Shown: in pieces, positions 8,980-17,789 of the stretch
Numbering within the stretch: the first letter of the stretch is position 1
Layout of the letters: the number at the start of each line of letters is the position of its first letter
Made by a program: the position numbers and the translations under genes
Assembly (NCBI RefSeq): GCF_017565645.3
Contig: NZ_CP086136.1
Coordinates: 3,269,501-3,333,500 of the forward strand
Reading direction: 5' to 3'
DNA length: 64,000 nucleotides
DNA from: Bradyrhizobium barranii subsp. barranii
Lineage (GTDB): Bacteria > Pseudomonadota > Alphaproteobacteria > Rhizobiales > Xanthobacteraceae
The notes under the pieces: generated by a model
The model's database searches: none
What the model saw: the letters and a program-made list of their open reading frames with translations, nothing else
Told to the model about the DNA's origin: nothing

Positions 8980-8993
8980 TTGATCCAGATCAA
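8980..8993 (-). promoter_or_regulatory. FixK/FNR-type box before the Gly/Tyr-rich gene
   Basis: TTGATCCAGATCAA is a perfect palindromic TTGAT-N4-ATCAA. Its centre is about 86 bp upstream of the ATG at 8900 on the minus strand. The other flanking gene (9078-9715) points the same way and ends here, so the box should serve the Gly/Tyr-rich gene. Confidence 0.6.
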
Positions 8994-9077
8994 GCGTCGA
9001 CGGCGTATCCGGCCTGGACCTCGACGGGATCAATGTGCGATGCCGTCGGTAAGCGCGCTCAGGCTCCTTGCGGGCGG

Positions 9078-9715
9078 CTACTTCAAGTCGACCGTATCTT
9101 CCGCGATGATTTCTTCGTCGAATCCGGTCGTCCGCAACACGCGCACCGCGGCACGTTTGGCGCCGGCGAACTGATTGCGATCGACGTCCACCTCGGGAGT
9201 GGGACGACTCACTGCGATCGTGTCCCACGTCGACTTGTTGTCCGGCTTGACCTGGACCGAGTAGGTCACGCCGGCGACGGGCTGCAAACCGCCGAGCTGG
9301 TCGATCTTCAATGGCCGCCGGCTGGCTGCCGCAGCCCCGGCAAGCTCAAGTCCGAAGGTGGCGCCTGCGGTCGGCCCGGGAGGTGCCGCCCCGGCCTCGT
9401 ACCGGCTGATCTCCTTCCCCTTGAGCTGGAGGCTTACCGACTTCATGCCGCTCACCCGCGGAAGGTCCGCCTGAATCAGACCGACTTCGTTCGGCCGGTC
9501 GGGTTCAGCAGATGACCGGCGGATCACGACTGGCTCACGGTAGACTTCCTTGCCGGTGCCGTCGTAAGCCACGAGTTCCACATCCTTGTCGGTGGCGGCG
9601 TCCGACGCGATGGTGGAGACCGACGGGTTCACATACATGACTTGCCGTCACCAGCGGTCTTGTTGATGGTGGCGACGACGTGAACGAATGATCCGGTCTT
9701 GATTTCGGTCTTCAT
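9078..9715 (-). pseudogene. Small beta-rich protein, probably frameshifted after codon 25
   Basis: ATG 9715 has an excellent AGGAGG site and lies 9 nt after the protease stop, but its frame closes after 28 codons at 9629. A second frame, offset by one base, opens just there (ATG 9638) and runs 186 residues to 9078. Restoring one base after the AAG codon would join the halves as ..GDGK-V-MYVNPSV... The long part alternates hydrophobic and charged residues like a beta-sandwich, with no family I recognise. It is coupled to the upstream metalloprotease gene and may be its partner or inhibitor. Independent translation from 9638 is the alternative. Confidence 0.6.
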
Positions 9716-9724
9716 CGGATCCTC

Positions 9725-10329
9725 CTAGGCGACCGGCGGACCGAGGGCGTCCTCTTCCAAAAGCCGGGTCATTATCGCCTGGTAAGTGTACGCCGATAGC
9801 CACTGGTTGTCTGCATAGGTCATCACGTCGTGATATGTGAGCCCCGGCAACGCAGCGGTCGGCAAGCCGAGTTCGTGATCCCCGGTGTCGACACCGACAT
9901 ATTTGTTGTCCGGCTTGCTGATACAGCCGTTCTCATAAGGGAATGTCGGATCGCTCGCGTCCTGCGCGGCGGGGGGAAATCCCGGATGAAACCGGCCGAA
10001 CGTATGTCCGAGTTCGTGAGCACCGTACCAGTCGGCGTATGACGCGTCGCGATCGCCGGCAAAGCCGTTCGGCACGCCCGCGGGTCCGGAAGCGACGGTG
10101 TCCGGCTGGGGCGTGCCCGGAATGGCGAACGCCTTTCCTCGCATGAAGTTGTTGGACGCGTTATCGTCGACGAGACCGTAATAGTGCGTGCGCGGGTCGA
10201 CGCCGCTGCTCACCTCGCGGCTTCGCAGCGCGGCGATCTGGGCATTGGCGAGATCGACCGTCGAGTCGTCGAACGGCGCGGCAAAATCCGCGTCCACCAC
10301 CATGTGGGACCATTCGAGCGCGGCGACAG
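9725..10329 (-). pseudogene. C-terminal half of zinc metalloprotease (catalytic part), split by IS
   Basis: About 200 codons follow the IS junction and carry HELGHTFGRFH, the extended zinc motif HExxHxxGxxH of metzincin-like proteases. A downstream segment (HDVMTYADNQW) contains the Met of the expected Met-turn. Together with the N-terminal half at 11694-12295 it forms one gene once the IS and one copy of the 4-bp duplication are removed; the joined frame reads NRAYPVAALEWSHMVV. As it stands the catalytic half has no native start. It could only be made from internal ATG 10303, so activity is unlikely. The product was probably a protease with an N-terminal beta domain. Confidence 0.8.
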
Positions 10330-10475
10330 AGAGCTGGCCCCGGTTGTTTGGACAGCGCCCCGCTGGATTTAAGTGGATTCCTGCCGGGTTATGCTGAACG
10401 CGGGGCTTTACGGTTTTGTCGTTGCGTCGGGAGGGCGTAGCCCGACCAGAGCGACGACAAAACCGTCGGCGACGG

Positions 10476-11303
10476 TCATGCGGCCATCACCATAGCTTGC
10501 GTGCCGAAGTAAGCCTCGTCGGGCGTGCGCCCGTCAAGGCTCGAGTGAGGGCGTCCCTGATTGTAGAAGGCCAGATACTTGGCAATTGACGCTCGCGCCT
10601 CGGACACGCTGTCGTAGGCGCGGAGATATACTTCTTCGTATTTGACCGTGCGCCAGAGCCGCTCGACAAACACGTTGTCGCGCCAGGCGCCCTTGCCGTC
10701 CATGCTGATGGCGATCTTCGCGTCCAGCAGCACATCGGTGAACTCGAGGCTGGTGAACTGGCTGCCCTGATCCGTGTTGAAAATCTCGGGCCTGCCGTGC
10801 TTCGCCAACGCCTCCTGGACCGCTTCGACGCAGAAGGCCGCCTCCATTGTGATCGAGACGCGATGGGCCAGGACCCGTCGGCTGAACACATCGACGACCG
10901 CCGCGAGATAGACGAAGCCACGCCGCATCGGAATGTAGGTGATGTCCATTGCCCACGCATGGTCGGGCCGCTCGATCTTCAATCCGCGCAACAGGTACGG
11001 GTAGATCTTGTGACCCGGAGCCGGCTTGCTCGTGTTCGGGCGACGATAGACCGCCTCGATCCCCATGCGCTTCATCAGCGTCGCGATGTGGCGGCGACCG
11101 GCGTATACGCCCTCCCGCCGCAGCAACGATCGCAGCATACGCGCTCCCGCGAAGGGATAATCGAGATGCAGCTCATCGAGCCGACGCATCAAGGCAAGGT
11201 CCTCGGCCGAAACTGGCCGAGGTTCATAGTAGACCGTGCTGCGAGCCAGCTTCAGGACCTTCGCCTGGCGCACGATAGAAAGATCATGATCGCGGTCGAT
11301 CAT
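10476..11303 (-). CDS. IS3-family transposase OrfB (DDE integrase domain)
   Basis: 275 aa. The HTH_21-like N-terminus (about residues 1-60) is followed by the rve integrase core. The core holds DITYIPM, FNTDQGSQFTS and, 35 residues on, NVFVERLWRTVKYEE, giving the D-D(35)E triad. It ends in the usual FYNQGRPHSSLDGRTPDEAY tail. Its start overlaps the orfA stop (ATGA), but the frame is open further upstream and lies at -1 to orfA. The active transposase is therefore probably an OrfAB fusion made by frameshifting at 11345-11351. Confidence 0.93.
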   Translation of the reverse strand: MIDRDHDLSIVRQAKVLKLARSTVYYEPRPVSAEDLALMRRLDELHLDYPFAGARMLRSLLRREGVYAGRRHIATLMKRMGIEAVYRRPNTSKPAPGHKIYPYLLRGLKIERPDHAWAMDITYIPMRRGFVYLAAVVDVFSRRVLAHRVSITMEAAFCVEAVQEALAKHGRPEIFNTDQGSQFTSLEFTDVLLDAKIAISMDGKGAWRDNVFVERLWRTVKYEEVYLRAYDSVSEARASIAKYLAFYNQGRPHSSLDGRTPDEAYFGTQAMVMAA

Positions 11304-11605
11304 CGCTTTGCGCTCAGCAGGCCCGCCTTGGTGAGCGCGCCGGACAAAAAATCGTTTTCCAACGCCAGCTCGCCGATCTTGGCATGTAACGCCTTCAAAT
11401 CGACCGGCGTCTCGGCCGATGTCTTGTCATGCCCAAACACGCCGGCGGCGCCTTCCAGGAGCTGGTTTTTCCAGATCGTGATCTGGTTCGGATGAACATC
11501 AAACAGTTGCGCCAGCTCCGCCAGTGTCTTGTCGCCTTTGACCGCAGCCAAAGCAACCTTCGCCTTGAATGCCGGAGAATGCGTCCGGCGGCTCTTCTTC
11601 GTCAT
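11300..11605 (-). CDS. IS3-family transposase OrfA (helix-turn-helix)
   Basis: 101 aa from ATG 11605 (MTKKSRRTHSP). Residues 1-60 form the transposase_8 type helix-turn-helix (AFKAKVALAAVKGDKTLAELAQLFDVHPNQI). A short leucine-zipper-like region follows (LKALHAKIGELALENDFL), which usually serves OrfA/OrfAB oligomerisation. It contains the slippery heptamer used to reach the orfB frame. It binds the terminal inverted repeats of the element. Confidence 0.9.
   Translation of the reverse strand: MTKKSRRTHSPAFKAKVALAAVKGDKTLAELAQLFDVHPNQITIWKNQLLEGAAGVFGHDKTSAETPVDLKALHAKIGELALENDFLSGALTKAGLLSAKR
11345..11351 (-). other. Programmed -1 frameshift heptamer T TTT TTG
   Basis: On the coding strand the codons GAT TTT TTG of orfA contain T-TTT-TTG in the correct phase (X XXY YYZ). 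After slipping back one base, the frame reads through to orfB without a stop (..GPAERKAMIDRD..). This is the standard way IS3 elements make OrfAB. Confidence 0.75.
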
Positions 11606-11693
11606 CTTCGCTCCTGATTCGCAGCAAGAATCCTCGCCGCTGTCAGGCAGAAAATCCACTCAAGCTACTGTCCGAATTTGCGGGGCCAGCTCT

Positions 11694-12295
11694 ACAGGAT
11701 AGGCGCGGTTGAGAAACGACCTGAGATACGAAAAGTGGACCGCAGCGGGGGTGACGGTCGTCGTGCCCGCTTTGTATCGAAGACCGATCACCCGGATGCG
11801 CAGCGGCGGCGCCGCCGTGAATGTGACGGGCGCGATGTTGAACGCCGCCGCCGGAAGGTCGCCGCCTCCGGGCTGAAAGATGCGGCTGATGCGCAAGCTG
11901 AGTGTGCCCGCGCCGATGGCCGCGGCCGGCAGGCGGAAGTTCAGGCTCTTGTCGATGTCTTCCCGCTGTTCGCGGAGACTGAAGGGCGAGGCCGGGTCCA
12001 CCCGAAGCGAGTTGAGGGCCGGGACGAACGTGTCGCCTCCGCCGCTCCGGCTCCACGCAATTTCCGCGGTGATCTGACCGGGCTGCGACACCGAAGTCGG
12101 TTCAAGATAGAGGCGAACGAGCGTCGCCTTATCGGCGACCAGCGGCACCGAATTCGTCACGTCCTGAACGCACTGGACGATCTCGACGCCGCGCACCTGC
12201 ACGCCGGTCTGCGGCTGAGCAAGGCCGAGCGGGCGGCGCTTGCGAGGTTTGAGTCTGGGAACGCCCGAGCCGCGATGCACGCACATCATGCACAT
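11694..12295 (-). pseudogene. N-terminal half of zinc metalloprotease, split by IS
   Basis: About 200 codons precede the IS junction. A typical opening segment (VEIVQCVQDVTNSVPLVADK, then TLVRLYL) is seen in secreted or surface metalloproteases, where it starts a beta-sandwich domain. No classical signal peptide is visible from the chosen ATG 12295. After the junction the frame runs about 11 codons into the IS before a stop. With the C-terminal half (9725-10329) the full protein would have about 400 residues. Confidence 0.75.
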
Positions 12296-12517
12296 GGTGT
12301 TGTTCCGGCTTTGATGACCCGTAACGCGAGCTTCGCTTTGTCGCGTGGACTTTAGGTCTACATTGATAATATACTACTCGCTATAATTGAATAAAGCCAA
12401 CCCTGCGGATCGGTCATTTGGACGCAGCGCGGTTGACATAGCCTGTTGTCGGAGCCAGTCGCGAAAGGCTCCCGCACAGCAAGTTCTGCGGCGAATTATT
12501 TGCGCGGAGGACGTTCG
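12296..12517. other. Divergent AT-rich spacer between protease and lodA groups
   Basis: The 222-bp gap is the region between two divergent transcription units. It contains an unusually AT-rich patch (12361-12395) with TTGATA and TATAAT separated by only 13 bp, too close for a standard sigma-70 promoter on the plus strand. Promoters for both directions are expected here, but I cannot assign them with confidence. Confidence 0.3.
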
Positions 12518-12730
12518 ATGCTGCATCGCTTTCAGTCGCGTGGGCTCGGCGCGGCAGCTGCTCCGCAGAGCACCGCGTCGCCACGTTCGGAGTTCGAGCC
12601 GATCGAGGACGTCCGCGCCTCGTTCATCGACAAATTCCAGAGGCGGCGGATCGAGGCCGGCGAGAAGCCCGCCGCCGTGAGGCGCAGCCTGAACGGACAG
12701 CCGATGGACGAGCCTGAGCATCCGCGCTGA
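12518..12730 (+). CDS. Small hypothetical protein upstream of lodA
   Basis: 70 aa from ATG 12518, preceded by CGGAGGA. It is rich in Arg, Ala, Ser and Pro, with a more conserved-looking middle (EDVRASFIDKFQRRRIEAGEKPAAVRRS). It has no signal peptide or membrane segment and I recognise no family. It lies 69 bp before the LodA-like gene, in the same direction, so it may be co-transcribed with it. Confidence 0.5.
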   Translation: MLHRFQSRGLGAAAAPQSTASPRSEFEPIEDVRASFIDKFQRRRIEAGEKPAAVRRSLNGQPMDEPEHPR

Positions 12731-12799
12731 TGGCCTCGCGGCAGCTCTCGTGCGCCGCCTCCGTTTTTGGACAATCCCTTTTGATATCGAGGCCAGACG

Positions 12800-14794
12800 A
12801 TGATCGATCCGAACGCAATTGCAGCGCTGAAAGTCCATCCGCCGATCGGCGTTGCCCGCGTTGGCAACGCGCAAGGCGCCGGCGACTACGTCATCGGCCC
12901 CGAGACGATCGGCGGTGCGCCGAGCTTGCCCGGCACGACGCCGGAGCAGCCGGCTCGCTTTGTCGAGGACTTTCGTACCGCGAACGGAGAGATCAAGCGG
13001 CAAGCCGCGCGCTTCCGCATCTACGCCCACATGAAGGACGGCAGTGTGCAGGAGGTGACCGCTGCATCCGCGAAGATCGAGTGGCGCGTCTGCATCGCAA
13101 ACCTCAAGGCCGGCTGGTACGAGTTCAACCAGGCAATGGACCTCGGCCCGCTGAGCCAGAACGCGCTGCAGCGAAATCGCGAGCTGGTTTTGCCGGACGC
13201 CAGGTGGAAGCTCGACATCACGCCAACCCCGCGAAGCATCGCAGGGCAGGGGGCTGGCCCGATCAGGCTGGACGATGGCGCGTTCTGGGGTTCGCCGGTC
13301 TATCTCGGCGAGCTTCGTACCGACGAGGAGGGGCGGCTGATCTTCCTCGGCGGCAATGGAGTTTCGCGGCCGTTCCGCAAAGGGACCCGGCCCCTGACTT
13401 TCGCCAACAATCCAGGTTGGCACGATGACGTCAGCGACGGGCCGGTGCGGGCGCAAGTGACATTTGCGGGGCATGCACCGATCGATGCGGAGCCCGGCTA
13501 TGTCTGCGTCACGCCGCCGAATTACGCGCCGGGGCTGTTCGGTCTCGTCACGATGGACGACGTGGTGCGGGAGGTGTTCTACGACAAGGGCTGGATTCCA
13601 CGACCGATCAAGACCTCGTTCGTCAACGACGTGCAACCGATCTTTCAGCGCCTGACCGGACTGCAATGGGTCAACCACGGGCTCTTCGTCATTCATGGCT
13701 TTGGCTCGCCGCTCGACGCGCAGAATGCGCAAGTCCGCGCCAAGCTCAACGACGCGTCTGCTGCGAATGCGGCGTGGCGCGCGGCCGTGCTGGCGTTGTT
13801 TCGCGATCCAGGCGCGGGCGGCGCACTGATCGAAGATCAGATAGCGCAGGTGTTCGGCGATGCGGTCGACCAATTCTTCGAAGGTCCGCCGAAGCCTTCG
13901 AATTTGCTGCTTGCCGTGACGAAGACCCAGTACGCGCACCTCAAGCGCTGGGCTGCTGGAACATTCGACGCCGACGGGCCGTCGCGCCAGCCGGCGCAGG
14001 CGCAGGACTTCGATGCCCTGGCTCCCGAGGACCAGGTCAAGCATCTCGAGCGCGCATCCTTGCACGATTGTCTCGGCGGCCCATTCCATCCCGCGATGGA
14101 GATGACATGGGTGATGCGGATTCCGCTGATGTGGGCATCGGCGTATCGGCTGAAGGTCCTGGCCGGTGAGCAACCAGCGCGGCAGAACTTCGGGGGTACT
14201 CTCACGCCGGCGGCCTGCACCGGCGCGAACGGCCCACACGACGGTGTTGCCGCAGGCTGCCTCACCCGTTTCCTCGGCGTGCCCTGGCAGACCGATCATA
14301 CCTCGTGCAATTCGGCGGCCGACTACTTCCCGTCGACGTTCCTGTCGATGCCGACGTTCTGGGGACCGCGTGCCCCGGATCAGGTTCTGGCAGACGGAAA
14401 CTATCTGCGTGCGGCCGCCATCGCGCCTCTCGGCCAGGCGACGCAACAGCAGACCTTCAAGCACCTGATGAACCGGGTCGACTGGTTGCGCGACATCCGC
14501 GGCAACGATTACTATGACCGCCTGTCGAACATGATTGCGGAATGGTCCGAGCTCGGCATGGTGTTGCCGGTGAAGAACGCGCCCGCATCTCTGCCGGTGC
14601 AGGATCTGCGGGTCGAGCAGGGACGCCGCGACAACAACGGGCCGATCGATGTCACGGCCGATCCGAAGTACCACGCGGTCGAAGACATGGAGAGCCTTTT
14701 CTTGCCGCAGACGACAGCAGGCCTGGCGCAGCGGCGCGGCGTACGCAAGACGGCTCCCCCGCCGAAGCGGACCTATCGTCCGGGCGAGATCTGA
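12800..14794 (+). CDS. LodA/GoxA-like cysteine-tryptophylquinone oxidase
   Basis: 664 aa, close to known LodA-like proteins. The N-terminus has the family pattern (VHPPIGVARVGN). Near the C-terminus are GVPWQTDHTSC and the MPTFWGPRAPDQVL segment, which correspond to the regions holding the cysteine and tryptophan that are cross-linked into the CTQ cofactor. Known members oxidise lysine or glycine with O2, making H2O2, ammonia and an aldehyde or keto acid. Cofactor formation needs the flavoprotein LodB, normally encoded next door. Here the neighbour is truncated, so this enzyme may stay immature. The amino acid substrate cannot be read from the sequence. Confidence 0.85.
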   Translation: MIDPNAIAALKVHPPIGVARVGNAQGAGDYVIGPETIGGAPSLPGTTPEQPARFVEDFRTANGEIKRQAARFRIYAHMKDGSVQEVTAASAKIEWRVCIANLKAGWYEFNQAMDLGPLSQNALQRNRELVLPDARWKLDITPTPRSIAGQGAGPIRLDDGAFWGSPVYLGELRTDEEGRLIFLGGNGVSRPFRKGTRPLTFANNPGWHDDVSDGPVRAQVTFAGHAPIDAEPGYVCVTPPNYAPGLFGLVTMDDVVREVFYDKGWIPRPIKTSFVNDVQPIFQRLTGLQWVNHGLFVIHGFGSPLDAQNAQVRAKLNDASAANAAWRAAVLALFRDPGAGGALIEDQIAQVFGDAVDQFFEGPPKPSNLLLAVTKTQYAHLKRWAAGTFDADGPSRQPAQAQDFDALAPEDQVKHLERASLHDCLGGPFHPAMEMTWVMRIPLMWASAYRLKVLAGEQPARQNFGGTLTPAACTGANGPHDGVAAGCLTRFLGVPWQTDHTSCNSAADYFPSTFLSMPTFWGPRAPDQVLADGNYLRAAAIAPLGQATQQQTFKHLMNRVDWLRDIRGNDYYDRLSNMIAEWSELGMVLPVKNAPASLPVQDLRVEQGRRDNNGPIDVTADPKYHAVEDMESLFLPQTTAGLAQRRGVRKTAPPPKRTYRPGEI

Positions 14795-14796
14795 TC

Positions 14797-16941
14797 TTGG
14801 ACGTGCTGCGCACCGACTGTTTCGTGGTCGGCGCGGGGCCTGCCGGCTTGACCGCCGCACGCCTGCTGGCCCTTAGGGGTCGCACGGTTATTGTCGCAGA
14901 TTCCGGCGTCACACCGACGACGCGGCTTGAGCTCCTTGCTCCGGCCTCGCTCGTCACTGTCGCGGCGGTAGGACTTGAACATCTGCTCGACGATCCGGCG
15001 ATCGCCCGAGCCTGTCTCGGGATTCGGCGAACTCACCGTTCGGGCGCGTCGGACTACGAGGACTTTCTGCGTCATCCCTGCCGCGTCGGGTATGTGGTCG
15101 ATCGCGCCCGTTTCGACGAGCGCCTTCGCGACGAGGCTGTCGCCGTCGGGGTTATGCTCGCTGGAGTGAGCGGGACGATTTGCGCATACCTTCCCCACTG
15201 GGCTCAGGAAACGCCGGACCGCGTCTTTCTCGCGCAACGAACCCGCGACAATGCATGGCAGTCGATCAGCTATGGCGAATTCTGGTCTCGAGTGCGCTCG
15301 GTCGGGCAGGCGCTGATTGATCGGGGTGGCGCAGCGGGCGATACGCTGGCCATCCTGTCCGGCAATTCGATCGAGAATGCGGTGATCCAGTTCGCCGCGA
15401 TGTCGATCGGTCTGCAGGTTGCGCCGATCTCGCCAAGCTACAGTCTTCTGCCAGGTGGCCTCAGCCGCATCGAAGACATCGCGAAGGTCCTCACGCCGAA
15501 GTTTGTGTTTGCCCAGAAGGCGGATCCCTTCGTGCAAGCCCGTGCCATCCCCGGCTTTGCGCAGGCCGAATGGATAACGGCGGAAGAGGCGGCGGATACC
15601 ACGCCGCTGTCGGAGCTATCCGCCGCGACACCGGGTCACGCGTTTGAGGCGGCGTTCGCAGCACTCGGACCGGAGACCGTCGGCAGAATCCTGTTCACGT
15701 CGGGATCGACCGGCTCTCCCAAGGGAGTGATCAATACCCATCGCATGATGTCGAGCGTGCTGCAGATGGCCGCTCAGGTCACGCCGGTCTCGCAGCCCCT
15801 GGTTCAGATCGAATGGCTGCCCTGGCATCATACCATGGGCTGCAACGTCATACTGAATGGGGTTCTGAAGAACGGCGGCTCTCTCTATATCGACGATGGC
15901 CGACCGACGCCCGAAGCGTTTCATCGAACAATCGCCAATCTGCACGACGTTTCTCCGACGGCCTCATTCAATGTCCCAACCGGTTACGCGTTGTTATGCG
16001 CCGCGCTCGGCGAGGATCCAGACCTGAGGCAGAAGTTCTTCCATCGCATCGACAGAATGATTTTCGGGGGCGCGGCGATCCCGGCGTCCGTAATGGCAAC
16101 GCTTCAGGAATATGCAATCGAAGTCCGCGGCGAGCGAGTTCCGATTTTGGCCGGATACGGTGCCACGGAAGCCGGGCCGACCATCTGCGTGTCTTATCGA
16201 CCGTGCGAAGCGCCGGGAGAGATCGGCTTGCCGGCACCCGGCATCGAACTCAAGCTGGTTCCGGCGATGGACGGTTACGAGGCGCGGGTCCGTGGCCCGA
16301 ACGTCATGCCCGGTTATCTCGGATTACCCGAATTGTCCGCGGCAGCATTCGACGAAGAGGGCTTCTATCGGGTAGGCGACGCGGTCTCGTTCATCGATCC
16401 CGCCGATCTCTGCCGCGGCCTGAGGTTTTCCGGGCGTCTCTCGGAGAATTTCAAAATGATGACAGGCACGTGGGTGCTCGTCGGCGAGCTGCGTGCCGCC
16501 ATCCTGAACCGGATGGGCGGCGTGCTGCAGGATCTGGTGATCGGAGGCGAGGGCCGCGATTCTCTCGTCGCGCTGGTATGGCTCAATCCGGACCGTGCAA
16601 GGCGACATGCTAACGGCGCAGCAGGCGCGGATTCCGGTGACACCCTTTCATTGGATTCCGGCGTTCGCGCATACGTCCATCGGGTCTTGACCGAGCATAA
16701 CCTGGCGGCAGCGACCAACGCGCGGATATCGGCCGTTGCCATCCAGATCCAGCCGCTGTCGCTCGCGGCAGGCGAGACAACGGACAAGGGCTACATCAAT
16801 CAGCGCGGGGTCCTGAAGAGCCGTTCCGCCATTCTCGACAGTCTCTATAGCGGAGCAGCCTCGCCGCACATCATCCGGTTTGCCTCTCATCCACGCGCGT
16901 TGTCGACGGCAGGAAATGCAGTCACGTCGACTGATGCATGA
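14797..16941 (+). pseudogene. LodB-like flavoprotein fragment fused in frame to feruloyl-CoA-synthase-like enzyme
   Basis: The frame begins 3 nt after the lodA stop (TTG 14797 or GTG 14803). Its first ~120 residues are a LodB-type FAD domain: CFVVGAGPAGLTAARLLALRG, then the segment with VGYVVDRARFDERLRDEA. At about 15150-15185 it changes abruptly to an AMP-dependent acyl-CoA synthetase of the feruloyl-CoA synthase type, entered roughly 50-60 residues into that family (AYLPHWAQETPDRVFLAQR, then [26 protein letters not shown]). The rest of the flavoprotein and the synthetase N-terminus are missing, as expected from an in-frame deletion. The synthetase part still has its ATP-binding motif, but neither parent activity is assured. 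Confidence 0.75.
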
Positions 16942-17229
16942 CCAGAGAGCCCGGCCGCCGACCTTCCGAGCGTGTTTCTTAAAGGGACCGCCTCTGCGTC
17001 ATTGACGGCGGCGACGCCAGTAGATGTGGACGAGTGTGCGGCGAACGCCGCAACCCCAACGCGCCGCCGCGGCGATGCCGCAGCCGGCCCTGCCTTTCAT
17101 TCAACCCGCGAAGCCCAAATTCTCACCATTGGCCTCGGCCTGCTCATTTCGGCGGCTTGGAATATGTATAGTCATGCGGTCCATCATCGCGGCCGCAACA
17201 TCACGTCAGTCAACACCGAGGTCGGCCCC

Positions 17230-17330
17230 GATGTGATCCTGATGGACGAGCCGTTCGGCGCTCTCGATGCCCAGACCCGTATGGTGATGCAAAGCGATCT
17301 CCAGATGTTGTCGATGGAAGCCGGCGCCAC
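17230..17330 (+). pseudogene. Remnant of a nitrate/sulfonate-type ABC transporter ATPase
   Basis: Within the 403-bp gap between the fusion gene and the DUF202 gene, about 34 codons read DVILMDEPFGALDAQTR and on to SDLQ. This is the Walker B and D-loop of an ABC ATPase of the SsuB/TauB/NrtD type. The Walker A and signature regions upstream and the H-loop downstream are absent. The remainder of the gap (16972-17229) stays open in the same frame and includes a hydrophobic stretch (QILTIGLGLLISAAW) that I cannot assign. It may be debris of another gene. Confidence 0.7.
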
Positions 17331-17344
17331 CGCTAGGTCCAAAG

Positions 17345-17728
17345 TCAGAGCGCAAAATAAACGGTCATCGCTGTAACGATCAGGCCCAGCACAACGGCGA
17401 GCACCAGTTCTGTCTTGATGCCGCCGGCGGAATGAGATTGTGCATCGTCAATCATTCGGCCAGTCCTGATGAAGCGAAAGAGCGAAATCACGATGATTGC
17501 GATCCCGATCGCGATCAGCGCGAGGCCGTCATAGTGACTGAACGCTCCCGTGAAGCGATCGAATTGCAGTCGAGACCCGATCTCCGTCCTGTTGGCTTCG
17601 GCGATTGTTCGGACGAAGAGGTTGAATTTCTCGACGACAAAGCCAAACGCGATGATCGCGATGCCCGTCCTGACCCAGGCGAGAAAAGTCCGCTCGTTTG
17701 CCGCGTGGTCTGAGTATCTCTCGATCAT
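17345..17728 (-). CDS. DUF202 membrane protein (YidH-like)
   Basis: 127 aa from ATG 17728. The motif ANERTFLAWVRTGIAIIAFGF at residues 10-30 is the DUF202 signature. Three membrane segments are visible (about 18-40, 68-86 and 104-124) and the C-terminus lies in the last one. The family has no firm function. It lies downstream of the SDR gene on the same strand, 61 bp away. Confidence 0.8.
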   Translation of the reverse strand: MIERYSDHAANERTFLAWVRTGIAIIAFGFVVEKFNLFVRTIAEANRTEIGSRLQFDRFTGAFSHYDGLALIAIGIAIIVISLFRFIRTGRMIDDAQSHSAGGIKTELVLAVVLGLIVTAMTVYFAL

Positions 17729-17789
17729 CGAGACCTCTCTGGATGTTGTCGATGGGTTTCGTTGCGCTCTACCCATCCTACGGCTGGCC

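Larger units (their letters stand above)
10330..11693 (-). mobile_element. IS3-family insertion sequence (1364 bp) inside the metalloprotease gene
   Basis: The ends are perfect 13-bp inverted repeats, AGAGCTGGCCCCG at 10330-10342 and its complement at 11681-11693. A second block of similarity follows further in (GGACAG, then AGTGGATT..CTGCC at both ends). It is flanked by the direct repeat ACAG at 10326-10329 and 11694-11697, a 4-bp target duplication. Two overlapping frames, orfA and orfB, encode the transposase. The 4-bp duplication is compatible with the IS407-type subgroup. The intact ends, intact orfs and exact duplication point to a recent insertion. Confidence 0.93.

Noticed and set aside
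10400..10475. Extra gene fragment between the IS left end and orfB
   Set aside because: This is non-coding terminal sequence of the IS3 element with no conserved frame.
12374..14860. 828-codon open frame antisense to lodA
   Set aside because: It mirrors a recognised gene over its whole length and has composition typical of antisense shadows.
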